This document shows positions 1 through 10,019 of a stretch of 64,000 nt of DNA, one piece after another. Within the stretch, counting starts at the first letter, position 1. Every line of letters starts with the position of its first letter. Below the pieces are notes generated by a model. It saw only the letters and a program-made list of their open reading frames with translations. It was not told the DNA's origin and did no database searches. The translations under genes and the position numbers were made by a program. The DNA comes from Pseudomonas benzenivorans (GTDB lineage Bacteria; Pseudomonadota; Gammaproteobacteria; Pseudomonadales; Pseudomonadaceae): contig NZ_CP073346.1 in the NCBI RefSeq assembly GCF_024397895.1, positions 3,100,001 through 3,164,000 of the forward strand. The letters are read 5' to 3'.

Positions 1-1
1 G

Positions 2-580
2 CAGGCCTGGCTCGCGCCGCGGCTGGTCGCCTTCCACAAGGCTCACCCGGATGTCTCGCTGCACCTGGCCAGCGGTTTCTGGAGCAACGACTTCGGCAGC
101 GAAGGCGCCGACATGGAGGTCCGATACGGTCGCGGCGACTGGGAGGAGCTGGAGAGCATCCCGCTGGGCAAGGGCGAGGAACAGATGGTGGCACTGGCTG
201 CGCCGGAACTGGCGTCCCGGTTGCGGCAGCCCCAGGACCTGGCCGGCGAGACTCTGCTGCATTCGGTGGGATTTGCCGTCGGCTGGCGCGCCTGGCTGCA
301 GGCCGCCGGGGTGGCCGACCTGGAGCGCCGCACCCGGCGGGTGAGCTGCGACACCCAGGTGATGGCGCTGGAGCTGGCGCGCCAGGGCATGGGCATCGCC
401 CTGGCCCATCGCAACCTGTTCATGCGCTGGCAACGGGAGGTGCGTCTCGGCCTGGTGCCGGTGTTCGAACTCTATGTGCCGACCCCGGAGCGCTTCTGGC
501 TGGTGCGCCCGCTTAGGCGCCAGCTGCGCGAGCCGGCTCAGAAGCTGTGGGACTGGCTCGCCGGCCACAGCGCCGACTGA
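2..580 (+). CDS. LysR-family transcriptional regulator, C-terminal part (cut by window edge)
   Basis: The frame is open from the first bases of the window, and the visible 192 residues read as the effector-binding domain of a LysR regulator of the GcvA/AmpR type. The segment with GSEGADMEVRYGRGDW is typical of the first lobe, and ELARQGMGIALAHRNLF is the usual late helix of the second lobe. The N-terminal winged helix-turn-helix lies outside the window, so neither target nor effector can be named. It is followed by a 170-base gap and the acyl-CoA dehydrogenase gene in the same direction. Family call is firm; function is open. Confidence 0.8.
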   Translation, partial: QAWLAPRLVAFHKAHPDVSLHLASGFWSNDFGSEGADMEVRYGRGDWEELESIPLGKGEEQMVALAAPELASRLRQPQDLAGETLLHSVGFAVGWRAWLQAAGVADLERRTRRVSCDTQVMALELARQGMGIALAHRNLFMRWQREVRLGLVPVFELYVPTPERFWLVRPLRRQLREPAQKLWDWLAGHSAD

Positions 581-750
581 ATCGAGCGAATTTCAAGGCT
601 GTGATTCGTCGACCGATGTTGTCAGCGCAGAAACACAGCTCGTGACCTATTGATTACGAATGGTCACAAAAAGACCTTATGCGTACTGATTGTATCCTTG
701 ATAGGCTCTCAATCCTGTTGTAAGTCCGTTGCTTTGTTCGAGGATCTCCC

Positions 751-2529
751 ATGGCTGATTACCAAGCTCCCCTGCGCGACATGCGCTTCGTGCTCAACGA
801 AGTGTTCGAAGTATCCAAGCTGTGGGCCGAACTGCCGGCCCTGGCCGAGGTGGTGGATGAAGAAACCGCCAGTGCGATCCTCGAGGAGGCCGGCAAGGTC
901 ACGGCTGGGTTGATCGCGCCATTGAACCGCAGCGGCGACGAGGAAGGCTGCAGCTGGGACAACGGCGCCGTGCGCACCCCGGCCGGTTTTCCCGCCGCCT
1001 ATCGCGCCTATGCCGAAGGCGGCTGGGTCGGCGTCGGCGGTGACCCGGTATTCGGCGGCATGGGCATGCCCAAGGTGATCTCGGCCCAGGTCGAGGAGAT
1101 GGTCAACTCGGCCAACCTGTCCTTCGGCCTCTACCCCATGCTGACGGCGGGCGCCTGCCTGTCGATCCACGCCCACGCCAGCGAGGAACTCAAGCAGCAG
1201 TACCTGCCGAAGATGTACGAAGGCACCTGGGCCGGTTCCATGTGCCTGACCGAGCCGCACGCCGGCACCGACTTAGGGATAATCCGCACCAAGGCCGAGC
1301 CCCAGGCCGACGGCAGCTACAAGATCAGTGGCACCAAGATCTTCATCACCGGCGGCGAGCACGACCTCACCGAGAACATCATCCACCTGGTGCTGGCCAA
1401 GCTGCCGGACGCCCCGGCCGGGCCCAAGGGCATCTCGCTGTTCCTGGTGCCGAAGTTCATGGTGGGCGCCGACGGCTCCCTGGGCGAGCCCAACAGCCTG
1501 TCCTGCGGCTCCATCGAGCACAAGATGGGCATCAAGGCCTCGGCCACCTGCGTGATGAACTTCGACGGCGCCACCGGCTGGATCATCGATGCGCCGAACA
1601 AGGGCCTGGCAGCCATGTTCACCATGATGAACTACGAGCGTCTGGGCGTCGGCATCCAGGGCCTGGCCACCGGCGAGCGCTCCTACCAGAGCGCCATCGA
1701 GTACGCCCGCGAGCGCATCCAGAGCCGGGCGCCGACCGGTCCGCAGGAAAAGGACAAGGCCGCCGATCCGATCATCGTCCACCCCGACGTGCGCCGCATG
1801 CTGCTGACCATGAAGGCGCTGAACGAGGGCGGCCGTGCCTTCTCCAGCTATGTGGCCATGCAGCTGGACACCGCCAAGTTCAGCGAAGATGCCGCCACGC
1901 GCAAGCGCGCCGAAGAGCTGGTGGCGCTGCTGACCCCGGTGGCCAAGGCCTTCCTCACCGACGTGGGCCTGGAGACCACCATCCACGGCCAGCAGGTGTT
2001 CGGCGGCCACGGCTTCATCCGCGAGTGGGGCCAGGAGCAGCTGGTGCGCGACTGCCGCATCACCCAGATCTACGAAGGCACCAACGGCATCCAGGCCCTC
2101 GACCTGGTCGGGCGCAAGGTGATCGGCAGCGGCGGCGCCTTCTACAAGCACTTCGCCGAGGAGATCAAGGCCTTCACCGATTCGGCCGACAGCAGCCTGG
2201 CGGAGTTCACCGAGCCGCTGAAGGGTGCCATCGCCAACCTCGAACAGATGACCGCCGACCTGCTGGAGCGGGCCAAGGTCAACCCGAACGAGATCGGCGC
2301 CGCCTCGGTCGAGTACCTGCACGTGTTCGGCTACACCGCCTACGCCTACATGTGGGCATTGATGGCACGGGCCGCCCTGGGCAAGGCAGGCCAGGACGAT
2401 TTCTACGCCGCCAAGCTCGGCACTGCGCGCTTCTACTTCGCCCGCATTCTGCCGCGCATCCATTCGCTCAGCGCCTCGGTCAAGGCCGGCAGCGAGAGCC
2501 TGTACCTGCTGGACGCCGCGCAGTTCTAG
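751..2529 (+). CDS. Acyl-CoA dehydrogenase, long (FadE/DmdC-like) form
   Basis: A 592-residue FAD-dependent acyl-CoA dehydrogenase that would form the alpha,beta double bond of an acyl-CoA. The protein has the extra N-terminal stretch of the roughly 600-residue class that includes DmdC and Pseudomonas FadE-type enzymes. Flavin-binding signatures are visible (MCLTEPHAGTDLG near residue 165, KIFITGGEH near 197). The C-terminal domain holds the QVFGGHGFIREWGQEQ and QIYEGTNGIQALDLVGRK motifs. It stands alone, with a strong hairpin terminator directly after the stop. The substrate cannot be read from sequence; medium- to long-chain or aryl-acyl CoA esters are the known range of the class. Confidence 0.9.
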   Translation: MADYQAPLRDMRFVLNEVFEVSKLWAELPALAEVVDEETASAILEEAGKVTAGLIAPLNRSGDEEGCSWDNGAVRTPAGFPAAYRAYAEGGWVGVGGDPVFGGMGMPKVISAQVEEMVNSANLSFGLYPMLTAGACLSIHAHASEELKQQYLPKMYEGTWAGSMCLTEPHAGTDLGIIRTKAEPQADGSYKISGTKIFITGGEHDLTENIIHLVLAKLPDAPAGPKGISLFLVPKFMVGADGSLGEPNSLSCGSIEHKMGIKASATCVMNFDGATGWIIDAPNKGLAAMFTMMNYERLGVGIQGLATGERSYQSAIEYARERIQSRAPTGPQEKDKAADPIIVHPDVRRMLLTMKALNEGGRAFSSYVAMQLDTAKFSEDAATRKRAEELVALLTPVAKAFLTDVGLETTIHGQQVFGGHGFIREWGQEQLVRDCRITQIYEGTNGIQALDLVGRKVIGSGGAFYKHFAEEIKAFTDSADSSLAEFTEPLKGAIANLEQMTADLLERAKVNPNEIGAASVEYLHVFGYTAYAYMWALMARAALGKAGQDDFYAAKLGTARFYFARILPRIHSLSASVKAGSESLYLLDAAQF

Positions 2530-2547
2530 AACCGCGCCTTCAACGCC

Positions 2548-2580
2548 AAAGCCCCGGCCAGTGCCGGGGCTTTTTGCTTT
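2548..2580 (+). terminator. Rho-independent terminator after acyl-CoA dehydrogenase
   Basis: A GCCCCGGC/GCCGGGGC stem followed by TTTTTGCTTTT starts 19 bases after the stop codon at 2529. Three A residues on the other side give weaker support for the convergent chemoreceptor gene. Confidence 0.85.
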
Positions 2581-2630
2581 TCATTGGCCAGCACTGGGCG
2601 GGCACCGTGCGTCTGACCAACCAGTGAGGC

Positions 2631-4310
2631 TCAGACCTTGAACCTGTGCACCAAGGTTCCGAGGCGCCCGCCCAGGGCGTTCAAGGCTTCAATCGTCTGG
2701 GTGCTGCGCAGCGTTTCGTCGGCGACTTGATCGACGGACTGGGCGATCTGTTGAACGCTGCGATTGATCTGTTCGGCGACCGAGGTCTGCTCTTCGGCTG
2801 CGCAGGCAATCTGGGCGTTCATCGCATTGATGGTGGCAATCAGGTCGGCGATGGTGACCAGGGCGCGTTCGGCCTGGTTGGCATGCTCGCTGGCACGACT
2901 GCCGGCTTCGCTGGACTGACCCATCGCCGCGACGGCGTTTCGGGTACCGCCCTGCAGTCGGTCGATCATGGCCTGGATTTCCTGGGTGCTCTGCTGGGTC
3001 CTGCCCGCCAACGCCCGGACTTCGTCGGCGACGACCGCAAAGCCGCGGCCGGCATCGCCGGCGCGGGCGGCCTCGATCGCGGCGTTGAGCGCCAGCAGAT
3101 TGGTCTGTTCGGCGATCGAGCGAATCACATCCAGCACATTGGAGATGGATGATACGTCCTCCTGCAAGCTGTCCAGCGACCCGCTGCTGGTCTGGATGTC
3201 GGTCACCAGGCCGTGAATGTGCTCGATGCTGGCATCGACCACATGCCTGGCGTCCCTGCCTTGCCTGTCGGCCTCCTGGGCCGCATTGGCCGCGCGCTGG
3301 GCGCTGGCCGAAACCTCCAGTGCCGACGTCGACATCTCATTGATCGCGGTGGCGACCTGATCGGTTTCCTGCCGCTGTTGCTGCATCGCTTGCTCGGCGC
3401 GCCGAGCCTGGGTCGTTACCTGGGCGCCCCGGGTGGTCAGCTCTGCCGTGATATCGGTGATCTGCCGTACCAGCCCATGAATGCTGTCGAGGAAGCGATT
3501 GAACGAGCCGGCCAACTGGCCGATCTCATCCCGGCTGGTGACTGGCAGACGCTGGGTGAGGTCCCCTTCGCCGGAGGCGATTTCGTCGAGGCTGGCGCTG
3601 ATTCTACCCAGTGGCCGTAGGCTGGCTTTGACCATGAACGGAGCGAGGGCGCCCAGCACCAGGATCGCAGCCAGCGCGACCGCCACGATGATGCCGACGA
3701 TGCCTTCGGTGCGCGCCTCAATTCGCTGGCGTATCTGCGCCACCTGGGCGTCTATGCCATCGAGATTGACCGCGGTGAGCACCACGAGGTCCCACTTGGG
3801 CAGGTAGAAGCCGTAGGCCAGCTTGGGGACGACCTGATCGGTGCCGACCACTGCGCCGGTGTAGTGGATGAAATGCGTGCCGTCCTTGGCCGCAGCGACC
3901 ATGTCGCGGTTGAGGTAGACCCCGTTCTTGTCCTTGCGATCGCGCATGTTGGTGCCTACGCCTTCGCTGCTGTCGCCGCGAAAGATGCGCACCACATCGC
4001 TGTCGTAGCCGAAGAAATAACCGTCCTTGCCGTACTTGATCGCGGACAGCAGGCGCACGGCCTGCGCCCGACTCCGCATATCGCCCTCTGCGGTCTCCTG
4101 GTAGAGGGGCGCGAGCATGCTCTGGGCGATGCTGGCGTAGTCAATGAGGCGGGAGCGGCTTTCCTCCAGCAGACGCTCCCGCGCCTCGGTCACTTCGGAT
4201 TCCGCCAGGCCGATCAGCACCCGGCTGGCAGTGCCGCTCAAGACGGCGGCGAATAGCAGTAGCGGAACCAAGGTAAGCAGCAGGATCTTCTTCTTCAGTG
4301 AAAGGTGCAC
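2631..4310 (-). CDS. Methyl-accepting chemotaxis protein with Cache sensor
   Basis: A 559-residue transmembrane chemoreceptor. An N-terminal membrane helix (residues 8-28) precedes a periplasmic single-Cache (sCache_2-like) domain with [13 protein letters not shown] near 92 and [16 protein letters not shown] near 128. A second membrane helix lies near 203-227, then a HAMP region, then the coiled-coil signalling domain. The highly conserved hairpin tip [18 protein letters not shown] is near 402. The start is GTG with GGGAGAG about eight bases upstream. Characterised Pseudomonas receptors with this sensor type (McpP, CtpM) detect short carboxylic acids. A carboxylate ligand fits the neighbouring Tct genes but is inference. 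Confidence 0.88.
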   Translation of the reverse strand: MHLSLKKKILLLTLVPLLLFAAVLSGTASRVLIGLAESEVTEARERLLEESRSRLIDYASIAQSMLAPLYQETAEGDMRSRAQAVRLLSAIKYGKDGYFFGYDSDVVRIFRGDSSEGVGTNMRDRKDKNGVYLNRDMVAAAKDGTHFIHYTGAVVGTDQVVPKLAYGFYLPKWDLVVLTAVNLDGIDAQVAQIRQRIEARTEGIVGIIVAVALAAILVLGALAPFMVKASLRPLGRISASLDEIASGEGDLTQRLPVTSRDEIGQLAGSFNRFLDSIHGLVRQITDITAELTTRGAQVTTQARRAEQAMQQQRQETDQVATAINEMSTSALEVSASAQRAANAAQEADRQGRDARHVVDASIEHIHGLVTDIQTSSGSLDSLQEDVSSISNVLDVIRSIAEQTNLLALNAAIEAARAGDAGRGFAVVADEVRALAGRTQQSTQEIQAMIDRLQGGTRNAVAAMGQSSEAGSRASEHANQAERALVTIADLIATINAMNAQIACAAEEQTSVAEQINRSVQQIAQSVDQVADETLRSTQTIEALNALGGRLGTLVHRFKV

Positions 4311-4400
4311 GCTGAGGCTCTCCCGGCTGGGATGACTTTCAGGCCCAGGCCGCAGTTGATTGATGTCTTCGCTGAGTGATCAGCTGTCGCCTTGCCCGCC

Positions 4401-5402
4401 CTATAGGCCGGCTGTGCTCGGCCGTTCGGGCGGGCACCGTGGCCGCACCCTGGGGTTGGCCAGCTGGCAAGGCTGGCCGCGAAAGTACGCCTGCACATTG
4501 GCGAAGGCATCGCCGAAATACAGCTCATAGCTGTGCTTCTCGACGTAGCCCAGATGCGGCGTGCACAGCACCCGCGGGTGGTTGAGCAGCGGGTGCGCAT
4601 CGTCCAGTAGCGGCTCGTCGTCCAGCACGTCCAGTGCCGCATACCCGGGGCGGCCGGCGCTCAACGCCTCGAGCAGGGCGCCGGGGGCGAGCAGCTCGGC
4701 GCGGCTGGTGTTGACCAACAGGGCGCCGGGTTTCATCAGCAGCAGGTCATCGCGGGTCACGCAATGGCGGGTGCTGTCGCTCAGGCGCAGGTGCAGGCTC
4801 AACACGTCGGCCGCGGCGAAGAACGCCTGCCTGGATGGGGCGGCGCGATGGCCGTCGCCCATGGCCGCTGCCCGCGAGGTCTCGCTGCCCCAGACCAGCA
4901 CGTTCATCTCGAAGGCCTGGGCGTAGCGCGCCAGACGCTGGCCGATGCGCCCGTAGCCCCAGATGCCCAGGGTCTGGCCATACAGGCGCTCGCCGAGATT
5001 GGTCTGCCAGTGGCCGGCGTACAGGCCCTGGATAGCCGCCAGCAGCTGGCGCCGGGCGTTGAGGATCAGCGCCCAGGTCAGCTCCGCCGGGGCGATGGGC
5101 GAGCCGCGGCCCTCCATCACGGCGATGCCTCGGGCCGTGCAGGCGTCGAGGTCGAGATGGGCGCCGACCCTGCCGGTCTGGCTGATCAACCTGAGCCGCG
5201 GCAGGCGGTCCAGCAGCTCGGCATCGATGCGGGTCCGTTCGCGGGTCAGCACCAGGGCGTCGGCCTCGGCGAAACGTCGGGCCAGCTCGTCCACATCCCG
5301 TTGCGCGTCGTGGAACAGGCTGACCCGATGGCCGTCGAGCAGGGAGAAGCAGTCGAGCGAGCGGACCACCTGCTGGTAGTCGTCGGGAATGGCGATATGC
5401 AT
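4401..5402 (-). CDS. D-isomer-specific 2-hydroxyacid dehydrogenase
   Basis: A 333-residue NAD(P)-dependent dehydrogenase of the D-2-hydroxyacid family. The Rossmann motif GIWGYGRIGQRLA lies near residues 146-158. The catalytic triad is visible as Arg in NTSRAELL, Glu in DVLDDEPL and His in CTPHLGYVEKHS. The last gene of the locus, it lies 58 bases after tctA in the same direction, so it is probably co-transcribed with the Tct transporter and could interconvert an imported 2-hydroxy or 2-oxo acid. The exact substrate is unknown; 3-phosphoglycerate is unlikely because no ACT or serA-type tail is present. Confidence 0.85.
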   Translation of the reverse strand: MHIAIPDDYQQVVRSLDCFSLLDGHRVSLFHDAQRDVDELARRFAEADALVLTRERTRIDAELLDRLPRLRLISQTGRVGAHLDLDACTARGIAVMEGRGSPIAPAELTWALILNARRQLLAAIQGLYAGHWQTNLGERLYGQTLGIWGYGRIGQRLARYAQAFEMNVLVWGSETSRAAAMGDGHRAAPSRQAFFAAADVLSLHLRLSDSTRHCVTRDDLLLMKPGALLVNTSRAELLAPGALLEALSAGRPGYAALDVLDDEPLLDDAHPLLNHPRVLCTPHLGYVEKHSYELYFGDAFANVQAYFRGQPCQLANPRVRPRCPPERPSTAGL

Positions 5403-5460
5403 GGGCTGTGCTTCAAGGGCGAGGAACTCGCCCTTGAACTCCTTCTGAATGGGGCGGGGG

Positions 5461-6972
5461 TCAGCTGGCAGTCTGCAATGCCACGCGTTTGCGACTCCGC
5501 CAGGCGCGCAGTACCGGCAGGGCGACCATCAGCGCCACCAGCGCCCATACCGCCAGGGTGATGGGGCTGTTCCAGAGGATGCTCAGCTCGCCGTTGGACA
5601 GCGACAAGGCACGGCGCAGGTTGTCTTCCATGACCCCGCCAAGGATGAAGCCCAGCAGGACTGCCGACAGCGAGTAGTCGAGCTTGCGCAGGATGTAGCC
5701 GCACACGCCGATGCCGATCATCAGGAACAGGTCGAAGGTGGTGGAGTGCACCGCGTACACGCCGATCGAGGTGATGATGGCGATGGCCGGCACCAGCGCC
5801 CAGGTCGGCACCGCGAGGATGCGGGTGAACAGGCGCACCATGGGCACGTTCATGATCAGCAGCATGACGTTGGCCACGAACAGCGAGGCGATCAGCCCCC
5901 AGACCACGTCGGGCTGGTTCTGGAACAGCATCGGCCCGGGGGTGATGTTGTACAGGGTCAGGGCGCCAAGCATCACGGCGGTGGTGCCGGAGCCGGGCAC
6001 GCCGAGGGTCAGCATCGGCACCATGGAGCCGCAGGCCGCGCCGCTGTTGGCGGTTTCCGGCGCTGCCAGGCCGCGCAGGTCGCCTTTGCCGAACTGGTTG
6101 TCGCGGGTCGCCAGGCGCTTCTCGGACATATAGGCCACGGCGCTGGCCAGGGTCGCGCCGGCGCCGGGCAGCACGCCGAGGACGAAGCCGACCACGCCAC
6201 TGCGCAAGTTGGTGGCCAGCACCGAGGCGCCTTCCTTGAGGTTGAACAGCATGCGCCCGGTGGCCGAGACGGCCTGATGGCCATGGTGGGTGCGTTCCAG
6301 CAGCACCAGGATCTCGCTGACGCTGAACAGGCCGAGCACCAGGACGATGAACTGGATGCCGTCGGCCAGGCCCAGGCTGCCGAAGGTGAAGCGGTACACG
6401 CCGCTGTTGGCATCGATGCCGACGCACGACAGGGCCAGGCCGATCAGCGCGGCGATGGCGGTCTTCAGCGGCTTGTTGTCGGCCATGCCGGCCAGGCAGG
6501 TCACCGCGAAGACCATCAGTACGAAGTACTCCGCCGGGCCGAAGGCCACCGCCCACTTGGCCAGCAGCGGGGCGAACAGGACCACGCCGATGGTGGCGAT
6601 GGTGCCGCCGATGAAGGAGCTCCAGGCCGACAGCGACAGGGCGATGCCGGCCTTGCCCTGCTGCGCCAGGGGGTAGCCGTCGAGGGTGGTCATCACCGCC
6701 GAGGCTTCGCCGGGGATGTTCAGCAGGATCGAGGAGATCCGCCCGCCGTACTCGCAGCCCAGGTACACCGCCGCCAGCAGGATCAGCGCGGTTTCCGGCG
6801 GCAGGCCGAGGGCGAAGGCGATCGGGATCAGCAGGGCCACGCCATTGACCGGGCCCAGGCCCGGCAGCAGGCCGACCACGGTGCCGATCAGGGTGCCGCA
6901 CAGGGCGGTCAACAGGTTGTAGGGGGACAGGGCGACGCCGAAGCCGAGGCCGAGGTAGTGAAGGGTGTCCAT
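5461..6972 (-). CDS. tctA: Tripartite tricarboxylate transporter, large membrane subunit TctA
   Basis: A 503-residue polytopic protein of the TctA family, the 10-12 helix translocation subunit of tripartite tricarboxylate transporters. The N-terminal family signature GTVVGLLPGLGPVNGVALLIP and the second copy GFVLGVLPGAGATLASAVAY are both present, as is LTLGVPGSGTTAVMLGAL. It is separated by three bases from tctB and belongs to a tctC-tctB-tctA run, so the complete transporter is encoded. It works with the periplasmic binder TctC to import a carboxylate using the ion gradient. Substrate is inferred to be a di- or tricarboxylate from the isomerase and porin in the same locus. Confidence 0.93.
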   Translation of the reverse strand: MDTLHYLGLGFGVALSPYNLLTALCGTLIGTVVGLLPGLGPVNGVALLIPIAFALGLPPETALILLAAVYLGCEYGGRISSILLNIPGEASAVMTTLDGYPLAQQGKAGIALSLSAWSSFIGGTIATIGVVLFAPLLAKWAVAFGPAEYFVLMVFAVTCLAGMADNKPLKTAIAALIGLALSCVGIDANSGVYRFTFGSLGLADGIQFIVLVLGLFSVSEILVLLERTHHGHQAVSATGRMLFNLKEGASVLATNLRSGVVGFVLGVLPGAGATLASAVAYMSEKRLATRDNQFGKGDLRGLAAPETANSGAACGSMVPMLTLGVPGSGTTAVMLGALTLYNITPGPMLFQNQPDVVWGLIASLFVANVMLLIMNVPMVRLFTRILAVPTWALVPAIAIITSIGVYAVHSTTFDLFLMIGIGVCGYILRKLDYSLSAVLLGFILGGVMEDNLRRALSLSNGELSILWNSPITLAVWALVALMVALPVLRAWRSRKRVALQTAS

Positions 6973-6975
6973 GGG

Positions 6976-7431
6976 TCAGCTCCCCAGTTTCGCGAGCATG
7001 CCGAGGGGCAGAGGCACGTCGAGGCCATAGTCGAACAGCAGATAGAGCCCTACGGCGATCAACACGCCGCCCAGGCCGCTCTGCAACCAGGTCGCGCCAT
7101 ACAGGTAGGCCATGGCGGCCGCGAACAGCACGCTGCCGAGGATGAAGCCGAGCACCTCGAACAGGGCCGCGTAGACCAGCATGGCGGCGATGCACAGGGC
7201 GATCTTGCCGATGACGTGCCGATCCAGTGGCGGTTCTGCGCTCTCCTGGGAGGGCTGGGCCGGCTTGAGCAGCTGGTACAGCGCGCCCAGACCCAGCAGC
7301 ACCAGCAACAGCAGGGGGTAGGCTCTGGGGCCGACCGGCTCATAGGCGAAAGGGGCGTGATAGCCCCAGGCCAGAAGGGCCAGGACGGCGCAGATCAGCA
7401 GGTTGCAGCCTGCGAACAGACGATCGTGCAT
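6976..7431 (-). CDS. tctB: Tripartite tricarboxylate transporter, small membrane subunit TctB
   Basis: A 151-residue protein with four predicted membrane helices, roughly at residues 6-24, 36-52, 75-115 (two close helices) and 125-140, as in the poorly conserved TctB family. Its identity rests on size, hydropathy and its position between tctC (51 bases upstream) and tctA (three bases downstream). It is the accessory membrane subunit of the transporter. Confidence 0.88.
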   Translation of the reverse strand: MHDRLFAGCNLLICAVLALLAWGYHAPFAYEPVGPRAYPLLLLVLLGLGALYQLLKPAQPSQESAEPPLDRHVIGKIALCIAAMLVYAALFEVLGFILGSVLFAAAMAYLYGATWLQSGLGGVLIAVGLYLLFDYGLDVPLPLGMLAKLGS

Positions 7432-7482
7432 ATCAACTCTCCTGGCTGAGCCACCCGCCGGGGTGGCTCAGCCTTCACGGAA

Positions 7483-8466
7483 TTACTCGCCGACCAGGCC
7501 GAACTCTTGACCCAGCTTGCGGTAGTTATCCAGCTGCACCTTGACCAGCTCGTTCAGGGCCGGGCCGCTGACGGCCAGCGGAATCACGTCGCGGTCCTGC
7601 AGGTACTGCTGGAATTCCGGGGACTCCTGCAGCTTGGCGAATGCCGCCTTCCACCAGTCGAAGTCTTCCTGCTTCACGTCCGGGCCCATGTAGTAGCCGC
7701 GGATCAGCGGCCACTGGATGTCGTAGCCCTGCTCCTTGGCAGTGGGGATGGCGCTCAGTTCGCCGGGCAGGCGCTCCTCGCTGTAGACCACCAGGGCGCG
7801 AATCTTGTTGGCCTTCTGCGCGCGGATCTCGCTGGCGCTGCCGGTCACCAGGTCGACATGCTTGCCCATCAGCGCCATGTAGTGCTCGGCGCCACCTTCG
7901 AAGGCGGCGTAGCGCAGTTCACGGGGATCGACGCCGGCGGCCTTGGCCAGCAGGGCGATCTTCGCCCAGCCCTGGCCGCCGATGCTGCCGCCGCCACCGA
8001 CGGTGACGCTCTTGGGATCTTTTTTCAGCGCCTGGACCACATCGTCGAGGGTCTTGAAGGGCGAGTCCTCGCGCACCGCCAGGGTGCCGTAGTCGGTGCC
8101 GATGGTGGTCAGCCACTGCACGGCGTTCTCGTCGTAGCGGCCGTACTTGCCCAGCGCCAGGTTGAGCAGCGAGGCGCCGGAGAAGGCGATCAGGGTGCCT
8201 GACTCGTCGCGACGATTGGCGGCGATGGAGTTGTAGGCCACCGCGCCGATGCCGCCGGGCATGTAGGTGACACGCATGGGCGACTCGAGCAGGCCATGGT
8301 CCTTGAGGCCGGCCTGGGCCAGCTTGCAGGTCATGTCGAAGCCGCCGCCGGGCTTGCTCGGGGCAATGCACTCGGGACGCGAAGGCTCGTTGGCCTGGGC
8401 CTGGAAGCTGCTCAGCAGCACGGCGCAGGCGAGGGGCAGGAGTTTGCTGAGGGTTGCAGTTTTCAT
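7483..8466 (-). CDS. tctC: Tripartite tricarboxylate transporter substrate-binding protein TctC
   Basis: A 327-residue periplasmic binding protein of the Bug/TctC family. The chosen ATG gives a good Sec signal peptide (MKTATLSKLLPLACAVLLSS to QAQA). Mature protein begins NEPSRPECIAPSKPGGGFD, where the PGGGFD loop is the family's carboxylate-binding element. A longer frame extends 19 codons upstream, but these lack signal-peptide character. Binding proteins of this family hold dicarboxylates, tricarboxylates or related acids through backbone and water contacts, so the ligand cannot be predicted from sequence. It is the first of the three transporter genes and lies 130 bases after the porin gene. 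Confidence 0.9.
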   Translation of the reverse strand: MKTATLSKLLPLACAVLLSSFQAQANEPSRPECIAPSKPGGGFDMTCKLAQAGLKDHGLLESPMRVTYMPGGIGAVAYNSIAANRRDESGTLIAFSGASLLNLALGKYGRYDENAVQWLTTIGTDYGTLAVREDSPFKTLDDVVQALKKDPKSVTVGGGGSIGGQGWAKIALLAKAAGVDPRELRYAAFEGGAEHYMALMGKHVDLVTGSASEIRAQKANKIRALVVYSEERLPGELSAIPTAKEQGYDIQWPLIRGYYMGPDVKQEDFDWWKAAFAKLQESPEFQQYLQDRDVIPLAVSGPALNELVKVQLDNYRKLGQEFGLVGE

Positions 8467-8596
8467 CTGGTTAGTCCTGTTCTTGGATTTGTATGCAGGA
8501 GTTGCGTGCCGTGTTACCAGCACGACAGGATTTGGCCGGGAGTCAAGGGTCTTTCGTCAGCACCCGGCCGGGGACCTGTTTGCCGCCGGTCTCGAA

Positions 8597-9922
8597 TCAG
8601 AAGAAGCGATAGCTGTAGTCCACGTAGAAGCGGTGGTCGGTATCGTCTTCCTTCACGCCATCCAGGCGGCCGGTCTTGTCCGAGTGGTAATCGAGGTAGG
8701 TGTAGCGCACGGCCAGGCCCTTGATCGCCGCGACCTGGTAGGTCAGGTCGAAGGCCCATTCGTTCTCGTCCGCTTCGCCGAGGGCCGCGTTGGCGCTGTT
8801 CCTGGCGTCGCTGCCATCCTTGTAGCTGACGAGGGTCTTGAGGCCGGCGACATGGTCTTTCCAGTCGTAGCCGGCCGACAGCATCCAGACCTTTTCGTCG
8901 TTGTTGCTGAAGTCGGCCAGCACCCCGCCGGTGGGGAAGGGGTTGCTGCCGTGGTCGCCGGCGAAGTTGTCCTCGATCCAGGCACCGTCGAACTTGGCCG
9001 CTGCCGCGCCGAGCTCGACGTTGCCGATCTTCCAGTTGGCGGCCAGATAGACGCCCTGGCCGTCGTTTTCGCTGGAGCTCACGCCATTTATCGCCCCTGC
9101 CAGGTCCTCGTCGTCCAGCTCGGCGCTTTCGGCGCCGGTGACGAAGAGCTTGCCGTCATCGCTGGAGGTGTGGAGGCCCGCGGTCAGCTTGAGGCTGGAC
9201 TGCTCGGCCAGCTTGAAGTCGTAGGCGGCGACCAGGCCGGTCTTCTTCAGGAAGTCCCGGGCCCGCAGGTGCTCGAGGTTGAGGCTGAAGGGGCCGGCAA
9301 CATAGCTGGCACCCAGGGTGTCCAGGTAATCGATGGCGCCATCGACGGATCCGTCGGTCTTGAACGCCTCGAAGGCGCTGTCCGAGCGCGACGACCATTC
9401 GTCATAGCGTGCTCCGTAGACGCTCAGGCCCTTGAGCGGCATGAGCTGGAAGCTGGCGCCCGAGAAGGTGTTCGGCACGGCGCGGCTGCCCGAGCTGGAG
9501 AGCAGCAGGGTCTTGTGCAGCTGGCGGCCGAGCTTGGCGCTGGCCAGGTCCTGGTACTTGAGCTTGACGAACGCCTGGGCGATCTGGCCGAAGGAGTCAT
9601 GCAGCTCGCCGTTATTGTCGACCGAAAGCACGTCGGAGGTATTCTTGCCGCTGTTGTCGAGCTTGTTGACGCTGTAACCGGAGACGCCGACACCGACGAT
9701 ATCGGCGAAATAGGGCGATTCGTAGTTGAGCTGCAGGCCCAGGGCCGACTGGGTGCGGTCGTTGCTGTCGGTCTCGAAGTCGCGATCGAAATGCACGCCG
9801 CGCGCCTTCAGCTCCAGGGAATGGCCGGTGGTGTCCAGGGCCATGGCGCTGAGGGGCAGGGTCAGGCTGGCAGTCAGCACTGCACTCAGTCCGAGGGTGA
9901 TCTTATTCTTATGGAAACACAT
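8597..9922 (-). CDS. OprD-family outer-membrane porin
   Basis: A 441-residue porin with a signal peptide (residues 1-28, ending LSAMA) and a C-terminal YVDYSYRFF, the terminal aromatic strand recognised for outer-membrane insertion. Internal features of the OprD/OpdH family are visible, such as LKYQDLASAKLGRQLHKTLLLSSSGSR near 120-150 and the basic-ladder style loops. Lying between the isomerase gene and tctC, it is likely the outer-membrane entry for the same acid. P. aeruginosa OpdH, a cis-aconitate channel, is a known example of an OprD protein linked to tct genes. Specificity here is inference. Confidence 0.9.
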   Translation of the reverse strand: MCFHKNKITLGLSAVLTASLTLPLSAMALDTTGHSLELKARGVHFDRDFETDSNDRTQSALGLQLNYESPYFADIVGVGVSGYSVNKLDNSGKNTSDVLSVDNNGELHDSFGQIAQAFVKLKYQDLASAKLGRQLHKTLLLSSSGSRAVPNTFSGASFQLMPLKGLSVYGARYDEWSSRSDSAFEAFKTDGSVDGAIDYLDTLGASYVAGPFSLNLEHLRARDFLKKTGLVAAYDFKLAEQSSLKLTAGLHTSSDDGKLFVTGAESAELDDEDLAGAINGVSSSENDGQGVYLAANWKIGNVELGAAAAKFDGAWIEDNFAGDHGSNPFPTGGVLADFSNNDEKVWMLSAGYDWKDHVAGLKTLVSYKDGSDARNSANAALGEADENEWAFDLTYQVAAIKGLAVRYTYLDYHSDKTGRLDGVKEDDTDHRFYVDYSYRFF

Positions 9923-10019
9923 CGATGTTCTCCGTTGCGGGTAGTGACCCTGCCGGGGGCGGGGTCGATTCTGGGTCGCCAGGGCAGGCGGCAGGCAGCG
10001 CCCGGCCCCTGACTCGCGC

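Noticed and set aside
1273..2463. Long minus-strand frame opposite the acyl-CoA dehydrogenase
   Set aside because: The plus-strand frame has clear family motifs. The antisense frame is a high-GC shadow with no recognisable domain.
5449..7449. Plus-strand frame of about 660 codons opposite tctA and tctB
   Set aside because: It is dominated by Gln, His, Gly and Asp repeats, the typical antisense signature of GC-rich membrane-protein genes.
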